Of a DNA stretch of 64,000 bases, positions 50,877 through 59,840 are shown piece by piece (position 1 is the stretch's first letter; each line of letters begins with the position of its first letter). The translations under genes were made by a program, and so were the position numbers. The notes beneath the pieces are model-generated. The model was not told where the DNA came from, searched no databases, and was given only the letters and a program-made list of their open reading frames with translations. Source of the DNA: an uncultured Spirochaetaceae bacterium (GTDB lineage: Bacteria > Spirochaetota > Spirochaetia > Sphaerochaetales > Sphaerochaetaceae); contig CALXLH010000037.1 of NCBI GenBank assembly GCA_944389145.1, positions 1 through 64,000 on the forward strand. The letters run 5' to 3'.

Positions 50877-53474
50877 ATGAAGAAAGAACAGTTCGATATA
50901 ACAGGCATGAGCTGCGCGGCATGCTCGTCCCGCGTCGATAAGTGCGTCAGGGCCACGGCGGGAGTGAAGGACGTATCGGTGAATCTGCTGAAGAACAGCA
51001 TGACCGTTGAATTCGATGAGGCGGAAACCGATGAGGCGCATATCATAGAATCTGTCGAGAATGCAGGCTATGGAGCCTCCGTCAAGGAGGAAGGAGCCGG
51101 AGGCAGGAAGGCAGAAGGGCAGAAGGAAAGGGGCCAGGACCTCCACAGGAAGGAATATGAGGCGATGAGGCGGCGCCTGATCTCCTCGATCATCTTCACC
51201 GTTCCCGTATTCTATATATCCATGGGACATATGATGGGATGGCCGCTGCCATCCTTCTTCCATGGTACGGAAAACGCGATGGTATTCGCACTCACGCTCT
51301 TTATCCTGACCGTTCCCGTCATAGCGATCAACTTCCGCTTCTTCAGGAACGGGTTCCGCTCGCTTCTCCACCGCTCGCCGAATATGGATACGCTTATCGC
51401 GCTGGGTTCCGGAGCTGCTGTCATCTATGGCATATATGCCTTATATAAGATCGGCTATGCGCTTGGACACGGCGATATGGATACGGCGGGGGCCTTCGCG
51501 ATGGATCTCTACTTCGAATCGGCGGCGATGATCCTCACGCTCATCACGCTTGGCAAGTACCTCGAGGCAAGGGCCAAGGGCCGGACATCCGACGCTATAG
51601 CCAGCCTGATGGATCTTGCGCCGAAGACAGCAAGGGTCGAGAGGAACGGAGAGGAGGCCACGATTCCCGTAGAGGAGCTGGTTAAGGGAGATGTGGTGGT
51701 CATCAGGACAGGCGAATCGATCGCTGCCGACGGTGTCATCATCAGCGGCAGCTGCAGCGTCGACGAAAGCGCGATCACCGGAGAATCGATTCCTGCAGAG
51801 AAGGAGGTGGACGGCATCTTGATAGGAGGTACGGTGCTAAGCTCCGGCTTCGTCAGGATGAGGGTGACCCGCACCGGTGATGAGACCACGCTATCCGGGA
51901 TAATAAGGCTGGTGGATGAGGCCACGTCATCGAAGGCTCCGATCGCGAAGCTCGCGGATAAGGTCAGCGGCGTGTTCGTTCCCATCGTCATCACGATCGC
52001 GATCATCTCTGCCGCAGCATGGCTGCTTGCCGGAGAGAGCGTCGAGTTCGCTCTTTCGATAGCGATATCCGTGCTTGTGATATCCTGCCCATGCGCGCTT
52101 GGGCTTGCCACTCCTACGGCCATAATGGTCGGCACTGGGCGAGGAGCCACGAACGGCATCCTGATCAAATCGGCAGAATCGCTTGAGATGCTGCACTCCA
52201 TAGATACGGTGGTCCTGGACAAGACAGGAACGATCACGAAGGGAGAGCCGGAGGTTACCGATATCATCTGCTCGCCAGGCATGACGGCAGAGAATCTGAT
52301 ATCCATCGCCTCCTCGATCGAGCATCCGTCAGAGCATCCGCTCGCCCGCTCCATCGTGCGCAAGGCCGGGGAGATGGGAGTACGGCAGGAAGAGGCATCA
52401 TCATTCTGCCAGACTCCAGGCACGGGAGTGGCGGCAGAGGTGGGCGGAAGGAAGGCCGAAGGCGGCAACAGGAAGCTCCTGGAGCGCCACGGGCTCTACA
52501 CGGAAGAGATCAGAGGCATCGAGGAGAGGCTCTCAGATGAGGGCAAGACCCCGCTCTTCTTCCTGCTCGATGGCGCTCTCATCGGCATCATCGCCCTCTC
52601 GGATACCGTGAAGGACACGAGCCGGAGCGCGATCAGCGAGCTGAGGTCGATGGGGATAAGGACCGTGATGCTCACCGGAGACAATGAGCGGACGGCAAAG
52701 GCCATCGGAGCGAAGGTCGGGGTTGATTCCGTGATCGCGGAGGTACTCCCGGAGGATAAGGAGAAGGAAGTGAGGAAGCTGCAGGAGGGAGGCGCGAAGG
52801 TCGCCATGGTAGGCGATGGGATAAACGACGCCCCTGCCCTCGCCCGCTCCGATATAGGCATCGCCATAGGCGCCGGTACGGATATCGCGATAGAGTCTGC
52901 GGACCTGGTGCTGATGAAGAGCGACCTGATGGACGTACCTTCCGCCGTGCAGCTTGGGAAGGCCACGCTCAGGAACATAAAGGAAAACCTCTTCTGGGCG
53001 CTCTTCTACAATGCGATCTGCATACCGGTCGCGGCAGGCGTGCTCTATCCTGCGCTCGGCATAAGGCTCAGCCCGATGATAGGAGCGTTCGCCATGAGCT
53101 TCAGCTCGGTGTTCGTCGTCTCTAACGCGCTGAGGCTGAGATTCTTCAAGCCGCATCTCTCGGTCCAGGCTGAGGGCGGCAAGAGGGAAAAGGAAGAAGT
53201 ACATATAGCAAGGATGACGTTCGCGAGCACGGACGTTAAGATAGAAGAAGGAGAGAAGATGATGACTAGGAAGGTAGATGTCGAAGGAATGATGTGCCAG
53301 CACTGCGTGAAGCACGTCAGGGAGGCACTTGAGAAGGTAAGCGGCGTAGAGAGCGTCGAGGTATCCCTTGAGGGAAAGGCCGCGACCGTGGTATGCGGTC
53401 CTCAGACGAGCGATGATGCTCTCAGGAAGGCCGTGGCTGATGCGGGCTATGAGGTAACTGGAATTGAAGGCTGA
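50877..53474 (+). CDS. copA: Copper-exporting P1B-ATPase with C-terminal CopZ-like domain
   Basis: 865 aa. N-terminal metal-binding domain with M-S-C-A-A-C (C13, C16); eight-helix membrane part with C-P-C near 404-406; phosphorylation site D-K-T-G-T near 448; H-P loop S-E-H-P near 487; G-D-G-I-N-D near 645. After the last helices a linker of about 40 residues leads to a second metal-binding domain with M-M-C-Q-H-C near 803-808. Pumps Cu(I) out of the cytoplasm. ATG at 50877 follows AGAGG. The C-terminal domain has its own internal ribosome site, so a separate CopZ may also be made. Confidence 0.95.
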   Translation: MKKEQFDITGMSCAACSSRVDKCVRATAGVKDVSVNLLKNSMTVEFDEAETDEAHIIESVENAGYGASVKEEGAGGRKAEGQKERGQDLHRKEYEAMRRRLISSIIFTVPVFYISMGHMMGWPLPSFFHGTENAMVFALTLFILTVPVIAINFRFFRNGFRSLLHRSPNMDTLIALGSGAAVIYGIYALYKIGYALGHGDMDTAGAFAMDLYFESAAMILTLITLGKYLEARAKGRTSDAIASLMDLAPKTARVERNGEEATIPVEELVKGDVVVIRTGESIAADGVIISGSCSVDESAITGESIPAEKEVDGILIGGTVLSSGFVRMRVTRTGDETTLSGIIRLVDEATSSKAPIAKLADKVSGVFVPIVITIAIISAAAWLLAGESVEFALSIAISVLVISCPCALGLATPTAIMVGTGRGATNGILIKSAESLEMLHSIDTVVLDKTGTITKGEPEVTDIICSPGMTAENLISIASSIEHPSEHPLARSIVRKAGEMGVRQEEASSFCQTPGTGVAAEVGGRKAEGGNRKLLERHGLYTEEIRGIEERLSDEGKTPLFFLLDGALIGIIALSDTVKDTSRSAISELRSMGIRTVMLTGDNERTAKAIGAKVGVDSVIAEVLPEDKEKEVRKLQEGGAKVAMVGDGINDAPALARSDIGIAIGAGTDIAIESADLVLMKSDLMDVPSAVQLGKATLRNIKENLFWALFYNAICIPVAAGVLYPALGIRLSPMIGAFAMSFSSVFVVSNALRLRFFKPHLSVQAEGGKREKEEVHIARMTFASTDVKIEEGEKMMTRKVDVEGMMCQHCVKHVREALEKVSGVESVEVSLEGKAATVVCGPQTSDDALRKAVADAGYEVTGIEG
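53259..53474 (+). CDS. copZ: Possible internal start: free CopZ-like copper chaperone
   Basis: Within copA, AAGGAG (53248-53253) precedes two in-frame ATGs (53259, 53262) that would start a 70-71-aa protein carrying only the metal-binding domain with C-Q-H-C. The size equals ordinary CopZ. A protein made from here would deliver Cu(I) to CopA. It is an alternative product of the same reading frame and not proven. Confidence 0.4.
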   Translation: MMTRKVDVEGMMCQHCVKHVREALEKVSGVESVEVSLEGKAATVVCGPQTSDDALRKAVADAGYEVTGIEG

Positions 53475-53730
53475 TAAGGACAGCACGATCAGGAAGATCA
53501 GGATCGCGAGGGGCCAGCTCGATGGGATCATCAGGATGATAGAGGATGACCGCTACTGCATAGATATATCAACGCAGCTGATGAGCACGCTCTCGCTCCT
53601 GAAGAATGTCAACAGGGAGATCCTGCAGGCGCATATACGAAGCTGCGTGAAGGAGGCCCTGGAGACAGATATGGAGAATCCCAAGATCGAGGAAGCCCTC
53701 AAGGTCCTGGAGAAGATGACGGAGCTATAG
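53464..53730 (+). CDS. csoR: CsoR-family copper-responsive regulator
   Basis: 88 aa. All-helical DUF156 repressor with the Cu(I) ligands Cys32, His57, Cys61. Starts probably with TTG at 53464, overlapping copA by 11 bp, with GAGG upstream. It should release the operator at 50843-50866 when copper is bound. Confidence 0.88.
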   Translation: MKADKDSTIRKIRIARGQLDGIIRMIEDDRYCIDISTQLMSTLSLLKNVNREILQAHIRSCVKEALETDMENPKIEEALKVLEKMTEL

Positions 53731-54510
53731 CCTGACTTCCCTATCGCGGCGTATGAGGTTCCTTATTCCCTCTATGCCCACGCGGATGGCAAGGTCGGTA
53801 TCGTGGACCTGCGGGTTCTCCATGCCGGCCTTCTCCCGCTCCTGGTTGGCGACTACGAGGAACGCGGAGCCTGCCCTTGCGCCAAGGAAGGACGCAACGG
53901 TGAATATAGTCGAGCTTTCCATCTCGGAAGCAAGCACTCCCAGCCTCTTCCAGGCCTCCCACTTCGCGCTAAGCTCATATGAGACGGGCATGCGCTCGGG
54001 ATCATGCTGGCCATAGAAGGAATCCTTGCACTGCACGATGCCGAGGTGGCTTCTTGCGCCGAGCGTGGCAGCCCCATCACGCAGCGCCTCTGCGACATCG
54101 AATGAAGCGACTGCAGGGAACTCTATCGGAGCATACTCACGGCTGGTTCCCTCCATCCTGACAGCGCCTGTGGCAATCACGATATCTCCACCTACGACAG
54201 GAATGGCAATGCCGCCGCATGTACCGATGCGGATGAACGTATCGGCACCTGAGGCGAAAAGCTCCTCCACAGCGATCGATGCTGATGGACCGCCTATGCC
54301 TGTGGACGTGACGGAAACGCGCTCGCCCTCCAGATAGCCCGTATAGGTAAGGAATTCACGGCTATCCGCGACCATATGGGCATCATCAAGATATCTCGCG
54401 ATCAGAGGAACCCGCTTCGGGTCTCCGGGCAGGAGGACATAGCGTCCCACGTCACCCTTTCCTATATGCAGATGATACTGCAGTCCTGTTCCATTCATGT
54501 AATCGGTCAT
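53725..54510 (-). CDS. udp: Uridine phosphorylase
   Basis: 261 aa. Udp signature: H-L-H-I-G-K-G-D-V near 13-21, L-L-P-G-D-P-K-R near 26-33, R-I-G-T-C-G-G near 92-98, S-T-G-I-G-G-P-S near 69-76 and M-E-S-S-T near 195. Splits uridine to uracil and ribose 1-phosphate. Stop overlaps the convergent csoR end by 6 bp. Confidence 0.92.
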   Translation of the reverse strand: MTDYMNGTGLQYHLHIGKGDVGRYVLLPGDPKRVPLIARYLDDAHMVADSREFLTYTGYLEGERVSVTSTGIGGPSASIAVEELFASGADTFIRIGTCGGIAIPVVGGDIVIATGAVRMEGTSREYAPIEFPAVASFDVAEALRDGAATLGARSHLGIVQCKDSFYGQHDPERMPVSYELSAKWEAWKRLGVLASEMESSTIFTVASFLGARAGSAFLVVANQEREKAGMENPQVHDTDLAIRVGIEGIRNLIRRDREVRL

Positions 54511-54551
54511 ACCCGATTATCTCACAATGGCCCAGCAGGGGCAAATGGCTT

Positions 54552-55430
54552 TCATCCTGTCCCTTTCCTCACCTCCTCGTGGTAAAAGTAATTCACCATC
54601 ACAGGAGGCGCGTCGAAAGGCAGGCTCATCGTATCATCGTTGCGGACATACAAAAGCCCGCTTCCCGCAGCATAATCCCTCAGCCTCCTGTCAAGCTCCT
54701 CCCAGTAGGCACGGCTGCCATGCAGGAAGATATCCTCATAGAGCGGAAGAAGCTCAGGACGCCTTTCTCGGATATACCCCATCACGGCGGAGCGATAGCT
54801 TCCTCCCCGGAGATTGAGGTTCTCAAGCCATATGAGATTGCACTGCTCCCTCACGCGGTCGATGATGGCCTCCACATCGGTGATGCCGGGGAATATGGGC
54901 GATATGAAGCAGGTCGTGCGGATCCCCTCATCATGGAGCGCCTTCATGGCGGCAAGCCTACGCTCTATGCTGACGGCATTGTCCATATCGCTCCTGAAGG
55001 CCTCATCCAAGGTATTTATGGAAAAACCTACCCTCACAGATGGAAAGCTCCTTAGCAGGTCTAGATCGCGCAGCACGAGATCGGACTTCGTCTGGATGCT
55101 GATCCTTGCACCGCTACCCTGCAGTTCCTCCAATAACGCCCTCGTACGCCTGTATATCTCTTCCTCGGGAAGATAGGGATCGGTGACGGAACCGAAGAAG
55201 AGGTCCTTTCCTGAATATCTCTCAGGATGGCTTATCTTAGGCCAGTGCTTCACGTCGAGGAATGTTCCCCAGGGCTCCGGGTGATTCGTAAAGCGCTTCA
55301 TGAAGCACGCGTAGCAGTACATGCAGCCATGGGTACAGCCGACATATGGATTGACGGCATAGTCTCCGACAGGAAGACGCGTCTTGGTAATGACGCTCCG
55401 TACCTCTATTTCCCTTATGACAGGATCCAT
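54552..55430 (-). CDS. Radical SAM protein, SPL/Rv2578c-like
   Basis: 292 aa. Iron-sulfur motif C-T-H-G-C-M-Y-C-Y near 32-40 (C-x3-C-x2-C), S-V-T-D-P-Y near 80-85 and a K-S-D near 114. This family is often annotated as spore-photoproduct-lyase-like in non-spore-formers; the reaction is not known. Upstream of it lies the tRNA-Val(GAC), with its own promoter in the opposite direction. Confidence 0.87.
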   Translation of the reverse strand: MDPVIREIEVRSVITKTRLPVGDYAVNPYVGCTHGCMYCYACFMKRFTNHPEPWGTFLDVKHWPKISHPERYSGKDLFFGSVTDPYLPEEEIYRRTRALLEELQGSGARISIQTKSDLVLRDLDLLRSFPSVRVGFSINTLDEAFRSDMDNAVSIERRLAAMKALHDEGIRTTCFISPIFPGITDVEAIIDRVREQCNLIWLENLNLRGGSYRSAVMGYIRERRPELLPLYEDIFLHGSRAYWEELDRRLRDYAAGSGLLYVRNDDTMSLPFDAPPVMVNYFYHEEVRKGTG

Positions 55431-55499
55431 TGATTTACCTCACTAATGATATAGCATCGCATATTATCCCTGAATTTTCATGAAAAAAGGCAAAAAGTA

Positions 55500-55529
55500 T
55501 TTACACGGTCTCCCCTTTCCTGCTAGTAT
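55500..55529 (+). promoter_or_regulatory. Promoter of tRNA-Val(GAC)
   Basis: -35 TTTACA (55500-55505), 18-bp spacer, -10 TAGTAT (55524-55529), twelve bases before the tRNA. Confidence 0.65.
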
Positions 55530-55541
55530 AGCAAAGTCGCT

Positions 55542-55613
55542 GGGCGGTTAACTCAGCGGGAGAGTGCCACCTTGACGTGGTGGAAGTCATAGGTTCAAAC
55601 CCTATACCGCCCA
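55542..55613 (+). tRNA. tRNA-Val (anticodon GAC)
   Basis: Complete cloverleaf of 72 bases: acceptor GGGCGGT/ACCGCCC, anticodon stem CCACC/GGTGG with loop TTGACGT and anticodon GAC, T-arm ATAGG-TTCAAAC-CCTAT. CCA is not encoded. Decodes GUC/GUU. Confidence 0.96.
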
Positions 55614-55622
55614 TATCCGTAG

Positions 55623-55652
55623 AGCCTTGCAGCTGTTGGTTGCAAGGCTTTT
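55623..55652 (+). terminator. Terminator of tRNA-Val(GAC)
   Basis: AGCCTTGCA (55623-55631) pairs with TGCAAGGCT (55641-55649), followed by TTT. Confidence 0.85.
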
Positions 55653-55678
55653 CCTATGCGGTAACGTCACTTGCAGGC

Positions 55679-56941
55679 CTATATTCCTGAGCTTCCCACA
55701 AGCCTATTCAGATTCCTGAAATAATCAAGCTTACCCTCATCGATATCCATGCCTAGCAGCGTGAATAGCTCATCCTTCCCGATCCCTGCCTCCTCGAGCG
55801 AATCGGATAGAGAGGCAAGGTCACGGTAGCGGTCGGCGATTCCCGCCCGCTGCAGGTTAATCAGCGAGACGATGCCATTGCCGTTCACGATGATGCTGCG
55901 GAGGGAAAGGGCACCATGGGAGAAGACAGGCTCCTCATCCACCGCATGCATCTCAAGCTCCCTGAGCCTCTCCCAGTCCCCATAGGCAAGGGCCCTGCCC
56001 TTCAGCCTTCCTATCGTGCTGCGTATGCCCTCATCGCAGGGGCATGAGGAGATATCCACAGACCAGAGCAGCCTGAGAGCAGCAGCAGCTGTCCTGAGCA
56101 TCTTGTTCCGGCCGGTATCGCCCAAAGGCCTTCCCTTCGGCCTTGACAGCATAAGGAAGCCGGCATCCTCATGGACCAGGGATGGAACAGGCAGGCGATT
56201 CCCGAGCCACCTTATGATCGCGGCCTCATTGCAAGGATTCCTATGCAGCGAATGACAGATGAGATCACGGTCATGGGAAAGGAGGTCTGGACGAAGCCGT
56301 ATCGTGTCCTTCAAGGCCTCCTCCTCATTGAAGCGCGATATGCGCGAGCTGTCGCCTGTGAGGAGCACAGAAGGAACGGCAGCCCCGTCAAATACGGCTG
56401 GATGGGTGTACTGCGGATACTCCAGAAGGCCATCCTCGAAGCTCTCCACTGCAGACGAAGGCGCCCTCAATGCGCCGTCAAGGAGGCGTATCACGGCCTC
56501 GGCGGCAACTATCGCGGCGCTCTCGCCTCCTGTGAGGATATAATCCCCGATCGATATCTCATCATCAACGTATCTCCGGAAGCGCTCATCCACCCCCTCA
56601 TAGTGCCCTGCTACGAGGATGATATCCTCTTCCTCCGCAAGCTCGTGGGCCATGGATTGAGAGAACCGCTTTCCCTTTGGCCCAAGGAGTATGACCCTTG
56701 ATGAAGGCGTCCTGACGGAATCCAATGCAGAAGAGAGCGTATCGACACGCAGGAGCAGCCCTGGACCTCCGCCATAAGGCGAGTCATCAACGGCCCTGAA
56801 GCATCCGTCCGCATAGTCCCGTATGTCCACTATCCTTATATCCACAAGGCCCTTCTCGGCAGCACGCCGTATGACAGGATATGAGAGGAAGCTGTCGAAT
56901 GAGCCAGGGAAGATGGATAGGAACGTTATTCTCATAGCCAT
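55679..56941 (-). CDS. trmD: TrmD fused to an APH-like pseudokinase
   Basis: 420 aa. Residues 1-235 are tRNA (guanine-37-N1)-methyltransferase: Y-G-G-G-P-G near 57, G-H-Y-E-G-V-D-E-R near 112, S-I-G-D-Y-I-L-T-G-G-E near 130 and G-L-L-E-Y-P-Q-Y-T near 171. The usual D-S-F general-base region is E-S-F. Residues 240-420 match APH(3') kinases (S-S-C-P-C-D, A-D-R-Y-R-D-L) but H-G-D is H-G-A (A344), the metal-site Asn is Ser349 and the I-D-x-G Asp is Asn362, so phosphotransfer is unlikely. Start uncertain (56941 or 56935), no good ribosome site. Not in the usual rpsP-rimM-trmD-rplS operon. Confidence 0.85.
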   Translation of the reverse strand: MAMRITFLSIFPGSFDSFLSYPVIRRAAEKGLVDIRIVDIRDYADGCFRAVDDSPYGGGPGLLLRVDTLSSALDSVRTPSSRVILLGPKGKRFSQSMAHELAEEEDIILVAGHYEGVDERFRRYVDDEISIGDYILTGGESAAIVAAEAVIRLLDGALRAPSSAVESFEDGLLEYPQYTHPAVFDGAAVPSVLLTGDSSRISRFNEEEALKDTIRLRPDLLSHDRDLICHSLHRNPCNEAAIIRWLGNRLPVPSLVHEDAGFLMLSRPKGRPLGDTGRNKMLRTAAAALRLLWSVDISSCPCDEGIRSTIGRLKGRALAYGDWERLRELEMHAVDEEPVFSHGALSLRSIIVNGNGIVSLINLQRAGIADRYRDLASLSDSLEEAGIGKDELFTLLGMDIDEGKLDYFRNLNRLVGSSGI

Positions 56942-57035
56942 GATTCTACCGGAAATGGCCGCAATGCATAAAGCGTATCGGAAACAGGCCTGCCCTGCCG
57001 GATTGGATAGCAGGACAGGCCCGTGCTTCACTTAT

Positions 57036-57488
57036 TCAGACGGCCTTCCTGAATCCAATGGAGAGAGCGAAGGCCCTTAGCTGGCTCTCTGCCAGCATAT
57101 CTATATCATCGATCAGATCGCCGAGCCTGAACCACCGGAGATCAGAATAGTCCCTGCTCCTCTTCGGAGGCACCTTCGATGAAAGCCGCAGGGAATAGAT
57201 CGAGAGCTCCACTTCTGACTCATCGACATCCCAGAAGAGGCGTGCCCTATTGCGTGAATCCAGGATTCCTGTCTCCTCATATGCCACGCGCATCGCAGCA
57301 TCCAGTAGGGAGGGATCGTCGTCCTTCACCGCAGCTTCCGGTATCGACCAGCGGTATGCCGAGCCGAAGAGGTGTCCTGCAGGCCTGCGTCCTAGAAGGA
57401 CCCAGATATCACCATCGGAGTCGATAGTATAGAAGAGGCATCCTGCCCCACGATATGCGATACCGCCTAGTACGTCCTTCAGTTCCAT
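57036..57488 (-). CDS. Nudix-hydrolase-like protein
   Basis: 150 aa with a Nudix fold: a W-S-I-P-E-A-A-V strand-loop and a helix ending A-Y-E-E-T-G-I near 86-92. The Nudix box normally reads R-E-x-x-E-E; here it is R-V-A-Y-E-E, and the leading G-G is missing, so hydrolysis may be weak or changed. It lies upstream of the trmD fusion on the same strand (94 bp). Confidence 0.75.
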   Translation of the reverse strand: MELKDVLGGIAYRGAGCLFYTIDSDGDIWVLLGRRPAGHLFGSAYRWSIPEAAVKDDDPSLLDAAMRVAYEETGILDSRNRARLFWDVDESEVELSIYSLRLSSKVPPKRSRDYSDLRWFRLGDLIDDIDMLAESQLRAFALSIGFRKAV

Positions 57489-57566
57489 AGCTTTCTCCTT
57501 CTACATCCTTAAGATAGCGGATCGTATGAGAAGAAGGCTGTAGTTGATGTGTACTTGGCATGTACC

Positions 57567-58610
57567 TTATCTTATCGCATCGAGGCAGGCCCGGAGGTAC
57601 CCTATCTGGAATGCCATGCCAGAGAGCCATGGCTCCCTGCAGTCCAGGTACGGTGTATGATCAGGGACGACTGGACCTGTGAAGCCATGTTCCGAAAGCG
57701 TCCTTATGATCCCAGGCACATCTATATCCCCATCATCGATGAGAGTCTCCGTGTAACGGGGCAGCTTTCCACGCACGTTCCTCAGATGCACGTAGCCGAT
57801 GGCATCCTTATCACAGAGAGAGGCAACCTCTTTCTCCAGATCGATGCATTCCGGCATCTCCTGCATGGTACCGATGCATAGCTCTGTCCTGCTGCACGGG
57901 CTGGGTACCATATCAACGAGGCGGTGGAAGCCTGAAGGAGTGTTGACGAGCCGGGCATTTCCCCTGAGCCTCTCGACAGGAGGATCATCGGGATGGGCCG
58001 CAAGCACGACGCCACACTCCTCAGCGACAGGCACGATGCGCTCAAGGAAGTAGCGAAGGCGCTCCCACAGTTCCTCGTTGGAGATCACGGGGACATGGAA
58101 TCCGTCCTTCTCTATCTCCGTATTCCATACCATGCCATCTGGAATCGGGATATCCGCAATCGGATCCGAGGCATCGAAGACCATCGTCTCGGCCCCGCCG
58201 CGCGCCGATCTCATCTTCCTGCGGCCATATACGCCGGACAGGCTGAAGTTATAGCCGAGATATCTCACGCCAGCCCTTCCGATATTCCTTATGATGCCCT
58301 TCAGGTACTCGATCTGCTCATCGCGCCCGGGACCGGCAAGAAGCACATCATACCAGTCGAAGGGATTGAGGTTCTCTATGCCATAGAGCTCCAGGCCGAA
58401 TGACTCGATCCGCTTGCGCAGCGAGCTTATCGAATCAAAGGACCAGACGGGGTTGTGGACGCTCATCGTCGTCATCTCATCGCTCTCACCACCCCATGTG
58501 GCGTTATAGGTGTTTAGATGGCAGATAAGGCCATCGCATCCTATCTCCCTGGAAAAGCGGAAGTAATCATCGGTAAGCTTCTCATAGGAAAGATTCAGCG
58601 CGAGCTTCAT
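57567..58610 (-). CDS. uxuA: Mannonate dehydratase-type enzyme (UxuA family)
   Basis: 347 aa TIM-barrel protein. UxuA features: H-P-D-D-P-P near 203-208, L-C-I-G-T-M near 243-248, H-L-R-N-V near 272-276 and D-G-D-I-D near 292. Dehydrates D-mannonate to 2-keto-3-deoxygluconate; related activity on another aldonate is possible. No uxaC/uxuB lies nearby. Overlaps the amidohydrolase stop by ATGA, making it the last gene of the leftward cluster. Confidence 0.88.
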   Translation of the reverse strand: MKLALNLSYEKLTDDYFRFSREIGCDGLICHLNTYNATWGGESDEMTTMSVHNPVWSFDSISSLRKRIESFGLELYGIENLNPFDWYDVLLAGPGRDEQIEYLKGIIRNIGRAGVRYLGYNFSLSGVYGRRKMRSARGGAETMVFDASDPIADIPIPDGMVWNTEIEKDGFHVPVISNEELWERLRYFLERIVPVAEECGVVLAAHPDDPPVERLRGNARLVNTPSGFHRLVDMVPSPCSRTELCIGTMQEMPECIDLEKEVASLCDKDAIGYVHLRNVRGKLPRYTETLIDDGDIDVPGIIRTLSEHGFTGPVVPDHTPYLDCREPWLSGMAFQIGYLRACLDAIR

Positions 58611-59839
58611 GAGTCACCGCCTATCACGGAAGGCGCTATCCAATAGTCGGAAGGAGCATTCCTCCAGTCCACGGCAGCACGGGCATTGCGGTCGAAGACG
58701 ACCTGTCCGTCACGAAGCGTCATCTCGCACCCGAAGCGGTAGCGTCCTCTCATCGATGCCCTTCCGCCATCCTCGAATCCATAGTCACCCTCGCTGAGCG
58801 ACAGCACGGCAACATCGGCAGCGGAGCCTATCGAGAGCGTGCCTAGCTCGCGGTGTCCTATCACAGCGGCCGGATTGACCGTGACGGCGGCGATCACGTC
58901 GTGGAGAGGCATTCCCGCGGAGAGAAGCTTCGACATCACGTTAAGCATATCCTGCACGGGGGCAAGGACATTGGCCGAATAGATATCGGTGGAGATCGTA
59001 TCGGGCATGAAGCCATCCTCCAGCGACGGGATGCACTTGCGGAACCAGAAGGAACGCCTGCCATGTCCAAGGTCGAAGCGTATGCCTCTCTCACGCGCCG
59101 CGAACATGTAATCCATCACATGGCCAGCCTCGTCTAAAAAGTCGAACTGCTGGGCATATACATGCGTGTGGATATCCCCGGGACGGAGATGATGCTCTAT
59201 GAAGTCACGATATGTGCGCTCCCTGCCATTCGGCTGCATATCGATCATGACGGGAAGCGAGGCCCTCTCTCCTGCCTCGGCAGTCCTGTCTATGCTGAGC
59301 CATGGCGTATGGATATCATCGAAGGGAATGCCTACGCGGTAATGCGCGGACTTGAAGCCGACAACCACATCCCGATACTCCCTGGCCATCAGCACGGCAT
59401 CATCCACAAGCATCTCATCAGGCTCCTGCTCCGAGGCCATCCGCAGCATGCCGCCCCGCGCTATATTCAGGAACGCGAAGAGACGCACGCGGGATGTAAG
59501 CATCGTGTCCTTGTAGAACGAAGGGAAATCATCGATGCCGCAGGTACCGGCATCAACGGCCGTCGTTACCCCGCAGCGGAGGCAGAAGGCCTCGCCATCG
59601 AACGCGGGAAGCGCATCGGGACGCCTGGGATACACGGGACAGCTATGCGTATGCATGTCTATAAGCCCGGGAAGCACCAGGAGCCCCGTGCAGTCTATGT
59701 CGAGCCTTCCCCTGTCAGGAAGCGATGGTCCGGCATAGGCCACGAGACCATCGCTTATCCCGACATCTCCGATCATATCAAGAGAGGAAGAGGCATCGAT
59801 GATGCGCCCTCCCCTCAGTACGATATCATAGCCAGGCAT
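58607..59839 (-). CDS. Amidohydrolase/deacetylase, dihydroorotase-like (EF_0837 type)
   Basis: 410 aa. Metal motif D-M-H-T-H near 61-65, a K in V-V-G-F-K-S near 164 (probably carboxylated), H-T-H near 225-227, H-G near 258, D near 289 in S-T-D-I. The family hydrolyses amide bonds of N-acyl amino acids or acetylated sugar acids and is often encoded beside SelA-like PLP enzymes. Begins one base after the stop of the first RidA gene. Confidence 0.85.
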   Translation of the reverse strand: MPGYDIVLRGGRIIDASSSLDMIGDVGISDGLVAYAGPSLPDRGRLDIDCTGLLVLPGLIDMHTHSCPVYPRRPDALPAFDGEAFCLRCGVTTAVDAGTCGIDDFPSFYKDTMLTSRVRLFAFLNIARGGMLRMASEQEPDEMLVDDAVLMAREYRDVVVGFKSAHYRVGIPFDDIHTPWLSIDRTAEAGERASLPVMIDMQPNGRERTYRDFIEHHLRPGDIHTHVYAQQFDFLDEAGHVMDYMFAARERGIRFDLGHGRRSFWFRKCIPSLEDGFMPDTISTDIYSANVLAPVQDMLNVMSKLLSAGMPLHDVIAAVTVNPAAVIGHRELGTLSIGSAADVAVLSLSEGDYGFEDGGRASMRGRYRFGCEMTLRDGQVVFDRNARAAVDWRNAPSDYWIAPSVIGGDS

Positions 59840-59840
59840 A

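Noticed and set aside
53725-57488. Integration site or island at the two tRNA-Val genes
   Set aside because: No integrase, no repeat of the tRNA 3' end and different anticodons at the two tRNA genes.
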